In this document: piece after piece, positions 25,288-33,811 of the stretch
Layout of the letters: the number at the start of each line of letters is the position of its first letter
Numbering within the stretch: position 1 is the stretch's first letter
Assembly: GCA_036821185.1 (NCBI GenBank)
Contig: DAISKD010000001.1
Span: forward strand, 496,001-560,000
From: CALJTV01 sp036821185
Lineage (GTDB): Bacteria; Chloroflexota; Dehalococcoidia; GIF9; UBA5629
Length of the DNA stretch: 64,000 nucleotides
Direction: 5' to 3'
The notes under the pieces: generated by a model
The model's database searches: none
The model's input: only the letters and a program-made list of their open reading frames with translations
Told to the model about the DNA's origin: nothing
Translations under genes and position numbers: made by a program

Positions 25288-26424
25288 ATGGAATGGGCAC
25301 TCACTGAAGAGCAGGAAATGCTGAAGACCATGGCCCGTGACTTCATGGAAAAAGAGTGTACCAGAAGTCATGTGCGGGCAATGATAGAGGATGAGGTCGG
25401 CTATTCCCGGGATCTTTGGAAGAAAATGGCGGAACTGGGATGGCTGGGGCTCATCTTCCCAGAGCAGTTTGGCGGTCAAGCCATGACCTTCAGAGACCTG
25501 ACTGTCCTCTGTGAAGAGATGGGGCGCTCGCTGTTACCTAGCCCCTTCATCTCCACGGTAATACTATGCGGCTTACCTATCCTTTTCGCCGGTTCGGAAC
25601 AGCAAAAGAAGGAATACTTATCAAAAATAGCCGAAGGAAATGCCACTTTCGCTCTCGCCGTGCTTGAGGAAGATGGCGATTTCTGGCCAGGTGGCATCAA
25701 GATGAGAGCTGAACAACGTGGCAATGAGTATATTCTAAACGGCACCAAGATGTTCGTCTGGGATGCCAAAGCTGCGGACTATTTCCTTCTGGCTGCCCGC
25801 ACCCGGTCCAGCCATGACCCCGAAGATGGTATCACCCTCTTTATCGTAGACGCCAAGGAATGGGGCGTCTACGTCAGTCCGCTAAACAATATCGATACGC
25901 TTAGAAAACAGTCGGAAGTAGTATTCACCAATGTACCTGTCCCTGTAGAGAACATTGTTGGCGAACTGCACAAAGGCTGGGAACCTTTGAAGAAAATGTC
26001 CCTCTATGCCACTGCGGCTTTGTGCGCTGAAATGGTCGGCTGCGGCGAAAAAGTACTTGATATGACTGTTGCTTACGCCAAAGAGCGTATAGCCTACGGC
26101 GTGCCCATTGGCAGCTTCCAGGCGATCAAGCACAAGTGCGCTGATATGCTCAGCGGACTGGAATATGCTCGATCGCTCATGGAATGGGCCTGTCTGGCAC
26201 TGAGCGAGGACTCGCCAGAGGCCCCCTTAGCTGTCTCTATGGCCAAGGCTTACTGTGGCGATGTCTGCAAGAAGGTCTGCGATGAGGGCGTCCAGATCCA
26301 CGGCGGCATCGGCTTCTCCTGGGAACACGATATGCATCTCTACTTCAAACGGGTGAGGACAAACGACACCGCTTTCGGGGGCAGCACCTTCCACCGCGAG
26401 CTGGTTGCCCAAATGCTCGAATAG
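25288..26424 (+). CDS. Acyl-CoA dehydrogenase, second subunit of a probable heteromer
   Basis: 378 residues starting at ATG 25288 (MEWALTEEQEML), seven bases after AAAGGAG; further in-frame codons upstream overlap the previous gene and are not needed. It shows the acyl-CoA dehydrogenase fold: N-terminal helices with LGWLGLIFPEQFGGQ, a shortened middle domain (LAVLEEDGDFWPGG, YILNGTKMFVWDA), and a C-terminal domain with CDEGVQIHGGIGFSWEHDMH. The usual GTS segment reads AFGGSTFHRE and lacks a catalytic Glu before it. Loss of that residue in one partner is common in heteromeric pairs. It probably works only together with the preceding gene product. Confidence 0.9.
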   Translation: MEWALTEEQEMLKTMARDFMEKECTRSHVRAMIEDEVGYSRDLWKKMAELGWLGLIFPEQFGGQAMTFRDLTVLCEEMGRSLLPSPFISTVILCGLPILFAGSEQQKKEYLSKIAEGNATFALAVLEEDGDFWPGGIKMRAEQRGNEYILNGTKMFVWDAKAADYFLLAARTRSSHDPEDGITLFIVDAKEWGVYVSPLNNIDTLRKQSEVVFTNVPVPVENIVGELHKGWEPLKKMSLYATAALCAEMVGCGEKVLDMTVAYAKERIAYGVPIGSFQAIKHKCADMLSGLEYARSLMEWACLALSEDSPEAPLAVSMAKAYCGDVCKKVCDEGVQIHGGIGFSWEHDMHLYFKRVRTNDTAFGGSTFHRELVAQMLE

Positions 26425-26450
26425 AGCAATCGCACGTTTACAAAAAATAT

Positions 26451-26484
26451 TAGTGCCCGGCCTAATTTGTCAGGCCGGGCACTA
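26451..26484. terminator. Bidirectional terminator between dehydrogenase and MFS genes
   Basis: A perfect 13-base stem (TAGTGCCCGGCCT, 26451-26463, with 26472-26484) encloses an 8-base loop. In the minus direction it is followed by ATATTTTTT, giving a good intrinsic terminator for the MFS gene. In the plus direction only CCTTTA follows, so it is weaker for the dehydrogenases. Confidence 0.85.
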
Positions 26485-26501
26485 CCTTTATCCCAGCAAT
26501 T

Positions 26502-27893
26502 TTATATGCCCAGCGCCTTTTCCTGGGGCGACTTTGGTGGTGTGATCAGCAGAGCAAGCAAGCTGCCTGCAGTAAGTAGCCCTGCAACCACTTTGAAAGC
26601 GATCATATAACTACCAGTGGTATCAAATACCCAGCCAGCCCATATAGGGGCAACTATACCCGCAGGTAACATGAGCAACTGTCCTATGCCCATCATCCGG
26701 CCGATTGCCATTCTGCCAAAGAGCCGCACTCTCACCGGCATCATTATGCCAAAACCGATGCCAAAGCCAACACCATATAACAGGAACCAGACATATATCA
26801 TCGCCTCGGTCTGGTGCAACAGAAAGGAACCAAACGCTATAGCCTGGAGCGAATATGCAGCAAATATCAAGAAACGGAGGTGTTTTTTCTTCATACGGTC
26901 AACGATATAGCCGCCGAAAAACCTGGCAGGTATACTCACCAGCACCATAAGAGAGAGCATCCGCGCCGCCTTAACGGGGTCAAAACCGCTATCTGTCAAG
27001 AAGGGAATGCTATGTATGCTTATAACCGGTGCCGCCAGGAAATGGCACATCCCCGATATGAGAAGAAGCCAGTAAGCCGGTGACTTTAAGATCTGCGTCA
27101 GGGTGAAATCGAACTCGCTCACCTCAGCCGCATACCTGCGCCCTTTCTCCACCATATCTTCGCCACCCACTTCGTCAGCACTGGCACCGTCAGGTAACAT
27201 GCCATAATGCTCCGGTGGGTGCTGCCTGATGAAAAACCACACCAGTGGAACACCGACGACAAGCATCGTCACGCCACCGATCAAGCAGGTCATCCGCCAG
27301 CCTACCACCGTTATCAACCAGGCAACAAGAGGTAAAACCACCACACCGGAGAGGCCGGAAAATATCAAAAGAATACCATTGGCTACACCACGCCTCCTGA
27401 CAAACCATCGTGCCACCGTCGCCTGTAACGGTATTGCCAGGGCAAGGTCCATGCCGATAGCCAGCAAGACTCCCCACACCACAATGAAGGACCAGAAAGA
27501 GTTCACCAAGCTCATTAGAGAAAAGCACACACCTATAAGGAATACCCCGAAAAGGATCAGCCATCTGGGGCCAAACCTATCGGTAAGCCAGCCAGCAACA
27601 ATTGCTATAGCCCCGCCTTCTATTCTGCCGATGCTGGCTGGTATGGTTGTGAATGCACGGCTTAACCCCAGCTCCTCAGAAATCGGCTTGAACAACGCAG
27701 AAAAACCATATGCATGATAGCCATATCCCCATAAGGACAGAAAGCCACCGGTGAGTATTAACCACCACCCGGGAAAAGTGCCCTGAAGTTTTGCTGCCCT
27801 CAGTACCGCCGATCTGGCCGCTGGGTCCTGTGTGTTTGCAGTGGTCCTGTTGAAGTTGAAACGCACTGAATTGTCCCCTTTTGCTAGCCTCAT
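26502..27893 (-). CDS. MFS transporter, carboxylate-type
   Basis: A twelve-helix major facilitator protein. The loop 2-3 motif is present as GWLTDRFGPRW, and the later half has RFFGGYIVDRMKKKHLR in the matching loop. Overall it resembles the oxalate/formate and monocarboxylate branch (GGFLSLWGYGYHAYGFSALF in helix 1). I prefer ATG 27893, which has GGAG six bases before it, giving 463 residues; a GTG at 27923 would add ten. It ends at a strong terminator and faces the acyl-CoA dehydrogenases, which fits transport of a carboxylic acid, though this is inference from neighbours. Confidence 0.88.
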   Translation of the reverse strand: MRLAKGDNSVRFNFNRTTANTQDPAARSAVLRAAKLQGTFPGWWLILTGGFLSLWGYGYHAYGFSALFKPISEELGLSRAFTTIPASIGRIEGGAIAIVAGWLTDRFGPRWLILFGVFLIGVCFSLMSLVNSFWSFIVVWGVLLAIGMDLALAIPLQATVARWFVRRRGVANGILLIFSGLSGVVVLPLVAWLITVVGWRMTCLIGGVTMLVVGVPLVWFFIRQHPPEHYGMLPDGASADEVGGEDMVEKGRRYAAEVSEFDFTLTQILKSPAYWLLLISGMCHFLAAPVISIHSIPFLTDSGFDPVKAARMLSLMVLVSIPARFFGGYIVDRMKKKHLRFLIFAAYSLQAIAFGSFLLHQTEAMIYVWFLLYGVGFGIGFGIMMPVRVRLFGRMAIGRMMGIGQLLMLPAGIVAPIWAGWVFDTTGSYMIAFKVVAGLLTAGSLLALLITPPKSPQEKALGI

Positions 27894-28014
27894 TCCTGGC
27901 TCCGGGTGCTTGCTAGAATACACAGCTTATCCAGGCAGCACCCTTCAGGCTGGTAAGGCGTGCATATTTTATTCCTTACCTGACCCGTCCTTCAAGTTTC
28001 TATACCACCTCTGC

Positions 28015-28043
28015 TTGTGTAAGCTTTCACCAAAAGCTATAAT
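28015..28043 (+). promoter_or_regulatory. Candidate promoter for the first glycosyltransferase
   Basis: TTGTGT (28015-28020) and a perfect TATAAT (28038-28043) are 17 bases apart in the divergent gap, about 85 bases before the ATG. Confidence 0.4.
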
Positions 28044-28128
28044 TCTCATCACCGGGATGGAAGAGGCTGCTTCGTAGCATTGCCTAAGCAACACCGTTCT
28101 TCCACTTCATAAAATGGTGTAAGCACCG

Positions 28129-28818
28129 ATGCCACAAAAGGATGTCTGCATAGTCTTGCCCGCCCTGAATGAAGAAGCGACCATAGGCAGGGTCATCGCT
28201 GAGATCCCGCGGCAAACACTTGAAGAACAGGGATACCGTGTGACCATCGTGGTGGTCGATAACGGCAGCACCGATGGCACCGGACAAATCGCCCGGCAAA
28301 GCGGCGCTGAGCTCATAGTCGAACCGCGCAGAGGTAAAGGCAGAGCAGTTAGGACCGCATTTGAACAAATTAAAGCCGACTTTATTTTTATGCTGGACTC
28401 TGACTATACTTACCCGGCGACCTACATTCCCCAAATGCTAGAACTTCTAGAGCAGGGCTTCCCCGCAGTCATCGGCTCAAGGCTCAAAGGCAAGATAGAG
28501 CCAGGAGCGATGAGCTGCCTTAACCGGATAGGCAACCACCTTCTCGCCTGGCTGGCGAGCGTCCTCTACTGGAAGAAGATCAGCGACCTTTGCACCGGCT
28601 TCTGGGGCTTCCGTGGAGAAGTCATTAAGATGCTTGACTTACAGGCTCACGGCTTCGATCTCGAAGCTGAAATGTTCACACAGCTCGCCAAAAAAGGCTA
28701 TCGCATAGCTGAGGTCCCCATCCACTACCGTTCCCGCCCCACAAAGGCTAAACTGAACTCACTTAAGGATGGGATCAAGATCGGTTGGAGACTGCTCACC
28801 CGACGCTTTTCTGGTTAA
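28129..28818 (+). CDS. Family 2 glycosyltransferase, polyprenyl-phosphate sugar type
   Basis: GT-A fold enzyme of the DPM1-like group, which moves a sugar from a nucleotide donor to a lipid phosphate. The motifs VCIVLPALNEEATIG, VVVDNGSTDGTG and FMLDSDYTYPATYIP (with the Asp-x-Asp metal site) are clear, followed by SRLKGKIEPGAMSC and DLCTGFWGFRGEV. It has 229 residues and no C-terminal membrane segments, so it is a soluble or peripheral enzyme. No good ribosome binding site precedes ATG 28129. Its 3' end overlaps the end of the convergent nucleotidyltransferase by 23 bases. First gene of the polysaccharide region. Confidence 0.9.
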   Translation: MPQKDVCIVLPALNEEATIGRVIAEIPRQTLEEQGYRVTIVVVDNGSTDGTGQIARQSGAELIVEPRRGKGRAVRTAFEQIKADFIFMLDSDYTYPATYIPQMLELLEQGFPAVIGSRLKGKIEPGAMSCLNRIGNHLLAWLASVLYWKKISDLCTGFWGFRGEVIKMLDLQAHGFDLEAEMFTQLAKKGYRIAEVPIHYRSRPTKAKLNSLKDGIKIGWRLLTRRFSG

Positions 28819-29491
28819 ACTCGCTCCCGATGTCCAGCCACACCTCAGAGAAAGTGTAAGCCCGCACGTCTTCCCTGCTCACCAGATAGGCAATAAAACT
28901 ACCTAAATTGTCCTTCTCACCCAGACTGTGATACTCCGACAGCACAGAAAACACCCGCGGCGGCAGGACATAGATTGCCGTGGCAACCAAGCTGGACCGC
29001 GGCCGGGCCGGTTTCTCTTCAAACTCCACAATGCGGTTACCATCGAGCCTCACCACCCCGAACTGCGTTGCCCGGCTCCTGTCACCAATATCATGCACCG
29101 CCACCAACACATTCCTCCCATCATAAGCAGCGATGAACTTAGTCAAATCAAACTCAAAATAGTTGTCCCCGGCGATGACCAATAGGTCGTCGGCAAATTT
29201 TTTCTCCTTTACCCAAAAGTCAAGCGAGCCCACCGCTCCTTTCTTCTGTTCCTCGCTCCATACGTCCTCGACACAGACCTCAACCCGCCTGCTGATAAAT
29301 TTCTGCCACTGGCGAAAATCAGCTTCAAACCTCCGGTTGCAACAGACGAATACCTCCACATCCGTGGGCACCTTCTCCACAATATGAGTCAGCAGCGGCT
29401 TGCCTTTGTATTCAAGCAAAGCTTTGGCTTTCTGGACAGTCAGGGGATAAAGGCGCGTGCCGAAGCCGCTGGCAAGGACCAGACATTTCAT
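28796..29491 (-). CDS. Sugar-phosphate nucleotidyltransferase
   Basis: It activates a sugar phosphate to an NDP-sugar. The nucleotide-binding N-terminus KCLVLASGFGTRLYPLT and the sequence AKALLEYKGKPLLTHI are typical of the RmlA/GalU/HddC group, as are VIAGDNYFEFDL and VVEFEEKPARPRSS. The length of 231 residues shows the minimal catalytic domain without a beta-helix tail. The exact sugar is undecided. It is transcribed opposite to its neighbours and overlaps the preceding glycosyltransferase at the 3' ends. Confidence 0.87.
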   Translation of the reverse strand: MKCLVLASGFGTRLYPLTVQKAKALLEYKGKPLLTHIVEKVPTDVEVFVCCNRRFEADFRQWQKFISRRVEVCVEDVWSEEQKKGAVGSLDFWVKEKKFADDLLVIAGDNYFEFDLTKFIAAYDGRNVLVAVHDIGDRSRATQFGVVRLDGNRIVEFEEKPARPRSSLVATAIYVLPPRVFSVLSEYHSLGEKDNLGSFIAYLVSREDVRAYTFSEVWLDIGSEFNQKSVG

Positions 29492-29538
29492 GTCGTCATA
29501 TTATAAAAACAATGCACCGCCCTGGTAAACCGCCAGAC

Positions 29539-30072
29539 TTATGTCTTCCACAGACCCGCCACTGCCAGGGAGCATAACCCCACTCCGGCAATCACTGCCC
29601 CAACCCACCCCAAAAGGCAGAGACAGGTGACCACCACACCAGCAATAATCACCCCCACTGCGATCGAAAGCAGGGCACGGCTGAACTTGACCCCTAACAG
29701 AAAAGCAGCTATCGACCCCGTCCAGGCACCGGTCATCGGTAGCGGTATAGCAACGAACAATGCCAGCCCTATCCTCTCATACCTTTCAATCATCCTTCCC
29801 TGGCGTCGGGTGCGCTGGAATACCCAGTCCACCAGCCTTTTACCGATGTCCACCCGGCTCACCCATCTGGCTATTGACTCCAGGAATAGCAACAAAAACG
29901 GCACCGGCAGCAAGTTGCCGGCTATCGCTAGAAGGAACGCCTTGTGCCATGGCATACCCATCAGGTTCATCGCCACAGGCAGGGCACCTCTGAGCTCCAC
30001 CACCGGCAGCATCGAGAGCACGAACACCACCACCTCCCGCGCCAACGGTGAGTCCAGTAGCTGTTCGACCAC
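29539..30072 (-). CDS. Small multidrug export-type membrane protein (COG2426 family)
   Basis: 177 residues with about four to five hydrophobic segments. The N-terminal VFVLSMLPVVELRGALPVAM is the signature of the Sm_multidrug_ex family, and the central FVAIPLPMTGAWTGSIAAFL is the second conserved block. The name comes from a weak historical link to drug export; the true function is unknown. It starts at ATG 30072, and a promoter region shared with the divergent rmlA-like gene lies upstream. No direct tie to the polysaccharide genes is evident. Confidence 0.85.
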   Translation of the reverse strand: MVEQLLDSPLAREVVVFVLSMLPVVELRGALPVAMNLMGMPWHKAFLLAIAGNLLPVPFLLLFLESIARWVSRVDIGKRLVDWVFQRTRRQGRMIERYERIGLALFVAIPLPMTGAWTGSIAAFLLGVKFSRALLSIAVGVIIAGVVVTCLCLLGWVGAVIAGVGLCSLAVAGLWKT

Positions 30073-30181
30073 CTTTACCAGTCCTTTCCAGTCAGCTCAA
30101 GCGCAATTATACCATCCAGCCACCGCCCTGCGTTGCCAGGCGGACAGCCCGACCTGTTTCTTGCGCGGGCAAAAACAAAGA

Positions 30182-30187
30182 TATAAT
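30182..30187 (+). promoter_or_regulatory. Candidate -10 box for the rml genes, giving a near-leaderless mRNA
   Basis: A perfect TATAAT ends only nine bases before the ATG at 30197, so transcription would start about three bases before the start codon. There is no ribosome binding site in between. The -35 match is poor (TCTTGC at 17 bases). Confidence 0.45.
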
Positions 30188-30196
30188 ATATAGCCG

Positions 30197-31264
30197 ATGA
30201 AAGCGCTCATCCTGTCTGGTGGTAAGGGGACAAGGCTGAAACCTCTGACCAACACCATAGCCAAACAGCTCCTTCCGGTGGCAAACAAGCCCATCCTCCA
30301 CTATGTTATGGAGCAGGTGGCTCAAACAGACATAAAAGACATCGGGGTCATCATCTCGCCCGAGAGCGGGGACAAAATCAGAGAGTCCCTTGGCGATGGT
30401 GCCAGATGGGGCGCTCGCCTTACCTTCATAACCCAACCCCAGCCACTGGGACTTGCCCATGCCGTAAAGACAGCCCGAAAATTCCTGGGCGATTCCCCGT
30501 TTCTCATGTTCCTCGGCGATAACCTCATCCAGGGTGGCGTCGCAGACTTCGTCGCCGAGTTTGAGAGACACCAGCCCAGCGCTCTGGTGCTGCTCAAAGA
30601 GGTGGCAGACCCTCGCCTCTTCGGCGTCGCCGAACTTGACGGCTCGGGCAAGGTCGTCCGCCTGGTGGAAAAGCCAAAAGAGCCGAAAAGTAACCTGGCG
30701 CTCGTCGGCATCTATCTCTTCTCCCCGGAAATTCACCAGGCCATAGACCAGATAGCGCCGTCATGGCGCGGGGAGTTGGAGATAACCGACGCCATTCAAA
30801 AGCTGCTGGACAACGGTAAGACAGTGCAAACCCACATCTTAAAGGGCTGGTGGCTGGATACCGGGAAGAAGGACGACCTTCTGGAAGCCAACCGGGTGGT
30901 ACTTGACGACCTCCTCGAACGAAATGTTAAAGGCGAGGTGGACGAGCGCAGCCAGGTCATCGGCAGGGTAGAAATCGGCGAAGGCACTAGGGTCGAGAAC
31001 AGCACCATCAGGGGGCCGGTTGCCATCGCCGCCTCGTGCCATATAAAGGACTCATACATCGGTCCCTTCACCAGCATCGGCCCCGGCAGCAAGATCGAAA
31101 ACTCGAGCATCGAACACTCGGTCATCCTGGAAAGCTGCTCGGTGTGCCACATCGAGCGGCTGGCAGATAGCGTCATCGGCAGGGGTGCCAGGGTGCTCAA
31201 GCAGGAACGGGGCTTCAAGGCCATAAAGCTGTTCGTCGGCGATGACACCGAGATCATCCTTTGA
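30197..31264 (+). CDS. rmlA: Glucose-1-phosphate thymidylyltransferase, long form
   Basis: Makes dTDP-glucose from dTTP and glucose 1-phosphate, the first step toward dTDP-rhamnose. The motif LILSGGKGTRLKPLTNTIAK and the segment MFLGDNLIQGG are diagnostic, and VEKPKEPKSNLALVGIYLF supports the family. The length of 355 residues and a C-terminal left-handed beta-helix (repeats such as GTRVENSTIRGPVAIAASCH) place it in the RmlA-long group, which includes some enzymes for other deoxysugars. It precedes rmlC, rmlB and rmlD in the same direction, so the rhamnose role is well supported by context. Confidence 0.93.
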   Translation: MKALILSGGKGTRLKPLTNTIAKQLLPVANKPILHYVMEQVAQTDIKDIGVIISPESGDKIRESLGDGARWGARLTFITQPQPLGLAHAVKTARKFLGDSPFLMFLGDNLIQGGVADFVAEFERHQPSALVLLKEVADPRLFGVAELDGSGKVVRLVEKPKEPKSNLALVGIYLFSPEIHQAIDQIAPSWRGELEITDAIQKLLDNGKTVQTHILKGWWLDTGKKDDLLEANRVVLDDLLERNVKGEVDERSQVIGRVEIGEGTRVENSTIRGPVAIAASCHIKDSYIGPFTSIGPGSKIENSSIEHSVILESCSVCHIERLADSVIGRGARVLKQERGFKAIKLFVGDDTEIIL

Positions 31265-31284
31265 AAACAAAGGAAAGGAGCACC

Positions 31285-31800
31285 ATGGTTAAAGAGTACC
31301 CCCTGGAAGGCGTCAGGACCTACGACCTCAATATCCTGCCCGACGAGCGTGGCTTTTTCGCCGAGGCACTGAGGCAGGACTGGAAGGAATTCATTGACGA
31401 ATGGATCGTCCAGGTGAACCTGAGCTATAGCTACCCCGGCATGGTCAGGGCCTGGCACCGGCACCTTCGCGGGCAGGTGGACTATTTTCTGGTAGTACAG
31501 GGGGCGATGAAAATCTGCGCCTATGACGAAGGAACTCGAAGGCTTGCCGAGGTGATCGCCAGCGCAGCAAAGCCCACCCTGGTCAGAATTCCAGGCCACT
31601 ATCTCCACGGGACCAAAACAGTAGGCAACCAGCCATCACTTACCGTCTATTTCGTCACCCGACTTTATGACTACAACGAGCCGGACGAGGAACGCCGCCC
31701 CTGGAACGATGCCTCCATCGTCCCCGTCGAGATCAACGGCAACAGGAACGACTTGCGTGTGGGCAAGCCCTGGGACTGGTTCTACCCACCACACAAGTAG
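31285..31800 (+). CDS. rmlC: dTDP-4-dehydrorhamnose 3,5-epimerase
   Basis: A cupin-fold epimerase acting third in dTDP-rhamnose synthesis. Family marks are LPDERGFFAEALR, the QVNLSYSYPGMVRAWHRHL segment with the catalytic His, and LVRIPGHYLHGTKTVG. ATG 31285 follows AAAGGAAAGGAG; an upstream in-frame codon at 31261 is not needed. 171 residues, normal for the family. The usual RmlC fingerprint GVLRGLHYQ is replaced by GMVRAWHRHL, a variant found in many dTDP-sugar epimerase-like proteins, so a close relative with another sugar product is possible. Confidence 0.87.
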   Translation: MVKEYPLEGVRTYDLNILPDERGFFAEALRQDWKEFIDEWIVQVNLSYSYPGMVRAWHRHLRGQVDYFLVVQGAMKICAYDEGTRRLAEVIASAAKPTLVRIPGHYLHGTKTVGNQPSLTVYFVTRLYDYNEPDEERRPWNDASIVPVEINGNRNDLRVGKPWDWFYPPHK

Positions 31801-31818
31801 CAGTCTAAGGAGGTCAAA

Positions 31819-31944
31819 ATGGGTAAAAAAGTGCTGGTGACCGGAGGGTGTGGGTATATCAGCCACCATCCGGGGAAGGCGACTCCTAAAGACAAAAACT
31901 CGCCCATCTCAAAAAACGCGAGTCTACCAAGAGGCACGAAATGA
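31819..31944 (+). pseudogene. Remnant of an NAD-dependent sugar epimerase, translationally coupled to rmlB
   Basis: A 41-codon frame with an ideal ribosome binding site (AAGGAGG) begins MGKKVLVTGGCGYISHH, which is the Rossmann N-terminus of an NDP-sugar epimerase/dehydratase. It then turns into unrelated low-complexity sequence (PGKATPKDKNSPISKNASLP) and stops at a TGA that overlaps the rmlB ATG (ATGA). The usual continuation of about 300 residues is missing. This looks like the residue of a deleted epimerase gene. Because its ribosome binding site and stop remain in place, it may still serve as a leader peptide that delivers ribosomes to rmlB, which has no clear site of its own. Confidence 0.7.
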
Positions 31945-32945
31945 GGTTACTTGTTACGGGCGGTGCCGGGTTTATTGGCAGCAACTTCATTCACTACGCC
32001 ATAAACGAGCATCCAGATTGGCAGATAACCAACCTGGACAAACTCACCTATGCCGGTAATCTGGAAAACCTCAAAGATTTAGAGGGCAATGCGCGCTATC
32101 GCTTCGTCAAAGGTGATATAGCTAATAGGAGACTGATTGACAGGCTACTGGGCGAGGGGGTCGATGTTATTGTGAACTTTGCCGCCGAAAGCCATGTTGA
32201 CCGCAGCATTTTGGATGCCTCGCCGTTCATCGAAACCAACGTCAAGGGAACCCAGGTACTTCTCGAAGGTGCCAGAAAATATAGTATAACCAAATTTATC
32301 CAGGTGTCCACGGATGAAGTCTATGGCTCAATTGAGAACGGTCGTTTCACCGAGAAATCACCCTTAGCTCCCAGCAGCCCCTATTCCGCTAGCAAAGCCG
32401 CAGCCGACCTTTTGTGCCTTGCTTACTACAAAACTCACCGCGTGCCGGTGATCATTACCCGCTGCACCAACAACTTTGGACCATATCAAGTTCCTGAGAA
32501 GTTAATTCCTCTGGCTATCACCAATGTCCTGGAGGATAAGCCCATCCCGGTGTATGGAGATGGGCTCAATGTCAGAGACTGGATTTTTGTCATTGACCAC
32601 TGCCGTGCCTTGGACGCTGTAATTCAGAAAGGCAAGCCCGGAGAAATATACAACATCGGTGGCGGTAACGAGAAAACCAACCTGGAGCTCATCCACAGGC
32701 TACTGGAGTTATTGAACAAACCACGAAGCCTGATACAGTTCGTCGCTGACCGACCAGCCCACGACCGCCGCTATGCCCTGGATTGCACCAAAATAGCCAA
32801 TGAGCTGGGCTGGCAGCCAGTTTACTCCTTTGACAAAGCCTTAAGTGCTACTGTGGACTGGTACCTCAAGAACGAGTCCTGGTGGCGGTCAATTAAAAGT
32901 GGCGAGTACGCCAAATACTACAGGAAGATGTATCTGAAAAGGTGA
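31941..32945 (+). CDS. rmlB: dTDP-glucose 4,6-dehydratase
   Basis: An extended short-chain dehydrogenase that converts dTDP-glucose to dTDP-4-keto-6-deoxyglucose with bound NAD+. The NAD site is VTGGAGFIGSNF, the catalytic region is STDEVYGS, the active-site Tyr/Lys lie in PYSASKAAADLL, and NNFGPYQVPEKLIP and YGDGLNVRDWIFV are substrate-binding blocks. It has 334 residues, full length. The ATG overlaps the stop of the preceding remnant, and the gene ends in a GTGA overlap with rmlD. Confidence 0.95.
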   Translation: MRLLVTGGAGFIGSNFIHYAINEHPDWQITNLDKLTYAGNLENLKDLEGNARYRFVKGDIANRRLIDRLLGEGVDVIVNFAAESHVDRSILDASPFIETNVKGTQVLLEGARKYSITKFIQVSTDEVYGSIENGRFTEKSPLAPSSPYSASKAAADLLCLAYYKTHRVPVIITRCTNNFGPYQVPEKLIPLAITNVLEDKPIPVYGDGLNVRDWIFVIDHCRALDAVIQKGKPGEIYNIGGGNEKTNLELIHRLLELLNKPRSLIQFVADRPAHDRRYALDCTKIANELGWQPVYSFDKALSATVDWYLKNESWWRSIKSGEYAKYYRKMYLKR

Positions 32946-33811
32946 AGATAGCAGTCACTGGTGCCAACGGGCAACTGGGTACAGATCTGTGCCAGGTATT
33001 GTCTGATTTCAATGTCATCCCCCTTAGCCATGTCGATATCGAAATCACGGACATGGTTTCTGTACGAGAAGTGTTCCTGAGACACAAGCCGGACGTCATC
33101 ATTAACACTGCTGCCTACGTTCGAGTCGACGACTGTGAGGACGATCCTGACAGGGCTTTTCTGATAAATGCCATCGGCGCCCGCAACGTCGCCGTGGTGG
33201 CGGAGGAGATCGGCGCCAAACTGGTCCATATCAGCACCGACTATGTCTTCGGTGGCGAGCCTCAAGCCCGCACCACACCTTATACCGAGTTTGACACTCC
33301 CGTCCCACCAAACATATATGGCAAGTCCAAGCTGGCAGGGGAGGACTTCGTCCGCCACCTTTGCCACAGGCACTTCATCGTCCGGGTCTCCGCTCTGTTC
33401 GGCACCGCCGGCTCCAGCGGCAAGGGAGGCAACTTCATCGAGACCATGATACGGCTAGCAAAGGAACGCCCTCAGCTTACCGTGGTCAACGACCAGGTCT
33501 TCTCCCCCACCTATACCAGAGACCTCGCTGGCAAAATAGCCTGGCTCATCACCACCGAACACTATGGCACCTTCCACATCACCAACAGAGGCACCTGCTC
33601 CTGGTACGATTTCGCCACGGAAATACTGAGACAGACCGGGCTGTCCACACCTGTCGTCCCCATCACCTCAGACCAGTACCCACAGAAAGCCCGCCGCCCC
33701 CGCTACTCGGTGCTGGACAACTACCACCTCCGCCTTCTGGGTGCCGACGACATGAGGCACTGGCAGGAAGCCCTTACCGACTACCTGAAGAACAAGGGGC
33801 ACATCTCGTGA
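32942..33811 (+). CDS. rmlD: dTDP-4-dehydrorhamnose reductase
   Basis: Last step of dTDP-L-rhamnose synthesis, an NAD(P)H-dependent reduction. It shows VTGANGQLGTDL at the N-terminus, HISTDYVFGG with the catalytic Thr, and NIYGKSKLAGEDFV with the Tyr-x3-Lys pair. 289 residues. The GTG start overlaps the rmlB stop (GTGA), and the stop in turn overlaps the GTG of the next gene in the same manner, so the three are translated as a chain. Confidence 0.94.
   Translation: MKIAVTGANGQLGTDLCQVLSDFNVIPLSHVDIEITDMVSVREVFLRHKPDVIINTAAYVRVDDCEDDPDRAFLINAIGARNVAVVAEEIGAKLVHISTDYVFGGEPQARTTPYTEFDTPVPPNIYGKSKLAGEDFVRHLCHRHFIVRVSALFGTAGSSGKGGNFIETMIRLAKERPQLTVVNDQVFSPTYTRDLAGKIAWLITTEHYGTFHITNRGTCSWYDFATEILRQTGLSTPVVPITSDQYPQKARRPRYSVLDNYHLRLLGADDMRHWQEALTDYLKNKGHIS

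Noticed and set aside
33361..33807. N-terminal extension of the FAD oxidoreductase frame
   Set aside because: It overlaps rmlD in another frame and its translation has a biased, His/Arg/Pro-rich composition; the FAD motif begins right after GTG 33808.
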